DNA of 28,673 bases from DATHSN01 sp035464115 (GTDB lineage Bacteria > Actinomycetota > Acidimicrobiia > Acidimicrobiales > SKKL01), in NCBI GenBank assembly GCA_035464115.1, contig DATHSN010000170.1, positions 1 through 28,673 on the forward strand. Direction: 5' to 3'. Shown one piece after another: positions 27,901-28,673 of the stretch (positions are counted from its first letter, which is position 1; each line of letters begins with the position of its first letter). The position numbers and the translations under genes were made by a program. The notes beneath the pieces were generated by a model. The model saw nothing but the letters and a program-made list of their open reading frames with translations. It did no database searches and was not told where the DNA came from.

Positions 27901-28673
27901 ATGTGTTCGACTCAGGCGGAACGGGTCATGGACGAGTTGGCGGCGGCGGTTGCCGCCTATCAGCAGCTCGATCTCGAGGTGCTGGAGGCCACCGAGCTGT
28001 TGGCAGTGGTCCGCAAGGCCGAGGTGGTGGGCCGGCAGTTCGATCACGGCACCGACCGCCTCGCTGGTGAGGTGCACCGCACTGGCGCCCACCGGGTTGA
28101 TGGTCACGCGAACGCGAGGTGCGCGTTGATGCACCTGGGTCGGTTGCCGGGGGCCGAGGCCGCGCAGCGGATCTCGCGGGCGCGGGCGTTGCGGTCGCTG
28201 CCCGCGGTGGCCGACGCGTACCGTCGCGGGACGGTGCCGACGGCGTCGATGCTCGCGATCGCACGGGTGGCGGCCAACACGCGGGTGCGCCCGTTCCTCG
28301 AGGGTGCCGATGCGCTCTTCGCCGAGCAGGCCGCCACCGAGACCCATGGTGATCTGGTGTCGTGGCTCGGCGAGTGGGAACGCCTCGCCGATGCCGACGG
28401 GGCCGCCCAGCGCAGCGAGATCACCCACGCCCGGCGTCGCGTCAGCTTCGTGCAGGACTCCATCGAGCAGTCGTTCGCGTTGAACGGCTGTTTGGCGGCG
28501 TTGCAGGGGGCGTCGTTCGCGGAGATCTTCGACCGGTTCGTCGACGCCGAGTACCAGACCGACCTCGCCGAAGCCCGGGCCCGGTTGGGTCGCGACGAGG
28601 TGGCGCCCGATGAGCTCGACCGCACCCCCGCCCAACGGCGTGCCGACGCGCTGGTCGCGATGGCGCACCGGGC
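27901..28673 (+). CDS. DUF222 / 13E12-repeat family HNH endonuclease-type protein, 3' end cut by window
   Basis: The open frame from ATG 27901 runs 257 codons to the window edge. The N-terminal DUF222 domain is recognisable: MDELAAAVAAYQQLDLEVLEATELLAVVRKAEVVGRQFDHG opens it, and later RISRARALRSLPAVADAYRRGTVPTASMLAIARVAANTRVR and FAEIFDRFVDAEYQTDLAEARARLG match the family, as does RTPAQRRADALVAMAHR just before the window ends. In whole members a C-terminal HNH nuclease domain follows, which would lie beyond this window. These genes are multicopy in many actinobacteria and of uncertain function (13E12 repeat proteins in mycobacteria). The promoter is leaderless (TATGAT at 27889). TTG and other less GC-biased codons are more frequent than in neighbours. 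Confidence 0.88.
   Translation, partial: MCSTQAERVMDELAAAVAAYQQLDLEVLEATELLAVVRKAEVVGRQFDHGTDRLAGEVHRTGAHRVDGHANARCALMHLGRLPGAEAAQRISRARALRSLPAVADAYRRGTVPTASMLAIARVAANTRVRPFLEGADALFAEQAATETHGDLVSWLGEWERLADADGAAQRSEITHARRRVSFVQDSIEQSFALNGCLAALQGASFAEIFDRFVDAEYQTDLAEARARLGRDEVAPDELDRTPAQRRADALVAMAHR

Noticed and set aside
1..28673. CRISPR array, tRNA or rRNA genes, insertion sequences, prophage or classical anti-phage modules
   Set aside because: No regularly spaced direct repeats, cloverleaf, ribosomal RNA motif, transposase or phage gene was recognised. The toxin-antitoxin pair and the DUF222/HNH protein are the only possible mobile or defence-related genes, and neither shows a fuller system here.

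Overview
The window is very GC-rich, with dense G/C third-position codon use, many GTG starts and short or overlapping gene junctions. Its gene content points to a free-living aerobic actinobacterium: menaquinone synthesis by a mycobacterial-type MenB, an Rv1155-like split-barrel oxidoreductase, a 13E12/DUF222 HNH protein, and a CtaG-type oxidase assembly factor. A member of the Acidimicrobiia (Ilumatobacter/Iamia-like) would fit, but that placement is inference. I found no rRNA, tRNA, CRISPR array, insertion sequence or phage gene.

Layout. 1-5305: a left-truncated L-2-hydroxyglutarate oxidase (-), a nitroreductase (+), a DUF983 zinc-ribbon membrane protein (-), and an acyl-CoA-ligase/MFS exporter pair with overlapping ends (+). 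5333-10113: an unrecognised protein (-), a tandem universal stress protein (+), a sterol-desaturase-type hydroxylase with a small membrane partner (-), a flavin split-barrel protein (+) and a tyrosine/lipid phosphatase (+). 10173-10722: a complete Phd/RelE-type toxin-antitoxin operon whose promoter and operator are readable. 10743-14236 (-): an operon of metallo-beta-lactamase-fold hydrolase, exopolyphosphatase and MenB. 14401-19521 (+): an orphan sensor kinase, then a tightly coupled threonine aldolase/MFS/ATP-NAD-kinase-like operon.

19607-27242 is the most coherent functional block, devoted to copper and respiration. It holds a membrane DUF305 protein, a cytochrome c lipoprotein, a SHOCT protein coupled to a CPH-type (CopB, P1B-3) ATPase, a stress-type membrane protein and a NUDIX hydrolase. 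A four-gene operon follows: SCO1, PCu(A)C, a cytochrome c lipoprotein and CtaG. SCO1, PCu(A)C and CtaG are known copper-delivery and assembly factors for cytochrome oxidase. CopB would remove or recycle excess copper, and the small cytochromes could carry electrons to the oxidase. Two inverted repeats with ACCC/GGGT half-sites precede copB and SCO1 and are candidate shared copper-responsive sites. The window ends with an Rv1155-like oxidoreductase (-), a palindrome-rich, less GC-rich intergenic stretch, and a right-truncated DUF222/HNH protein (+).

Two recurring patterns stand out. Seven genes have an actinobacterial -10-like TANNNT box 6-8 nt before the start codon and no Shine-Dalgarno, which predicts leaderless mRNAs. 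Several convergent gene pairs end in inverted repeats that span one or both stop codons, consistent with bidirectional terminators. All functional calls come from reading motifs; no database search was run.
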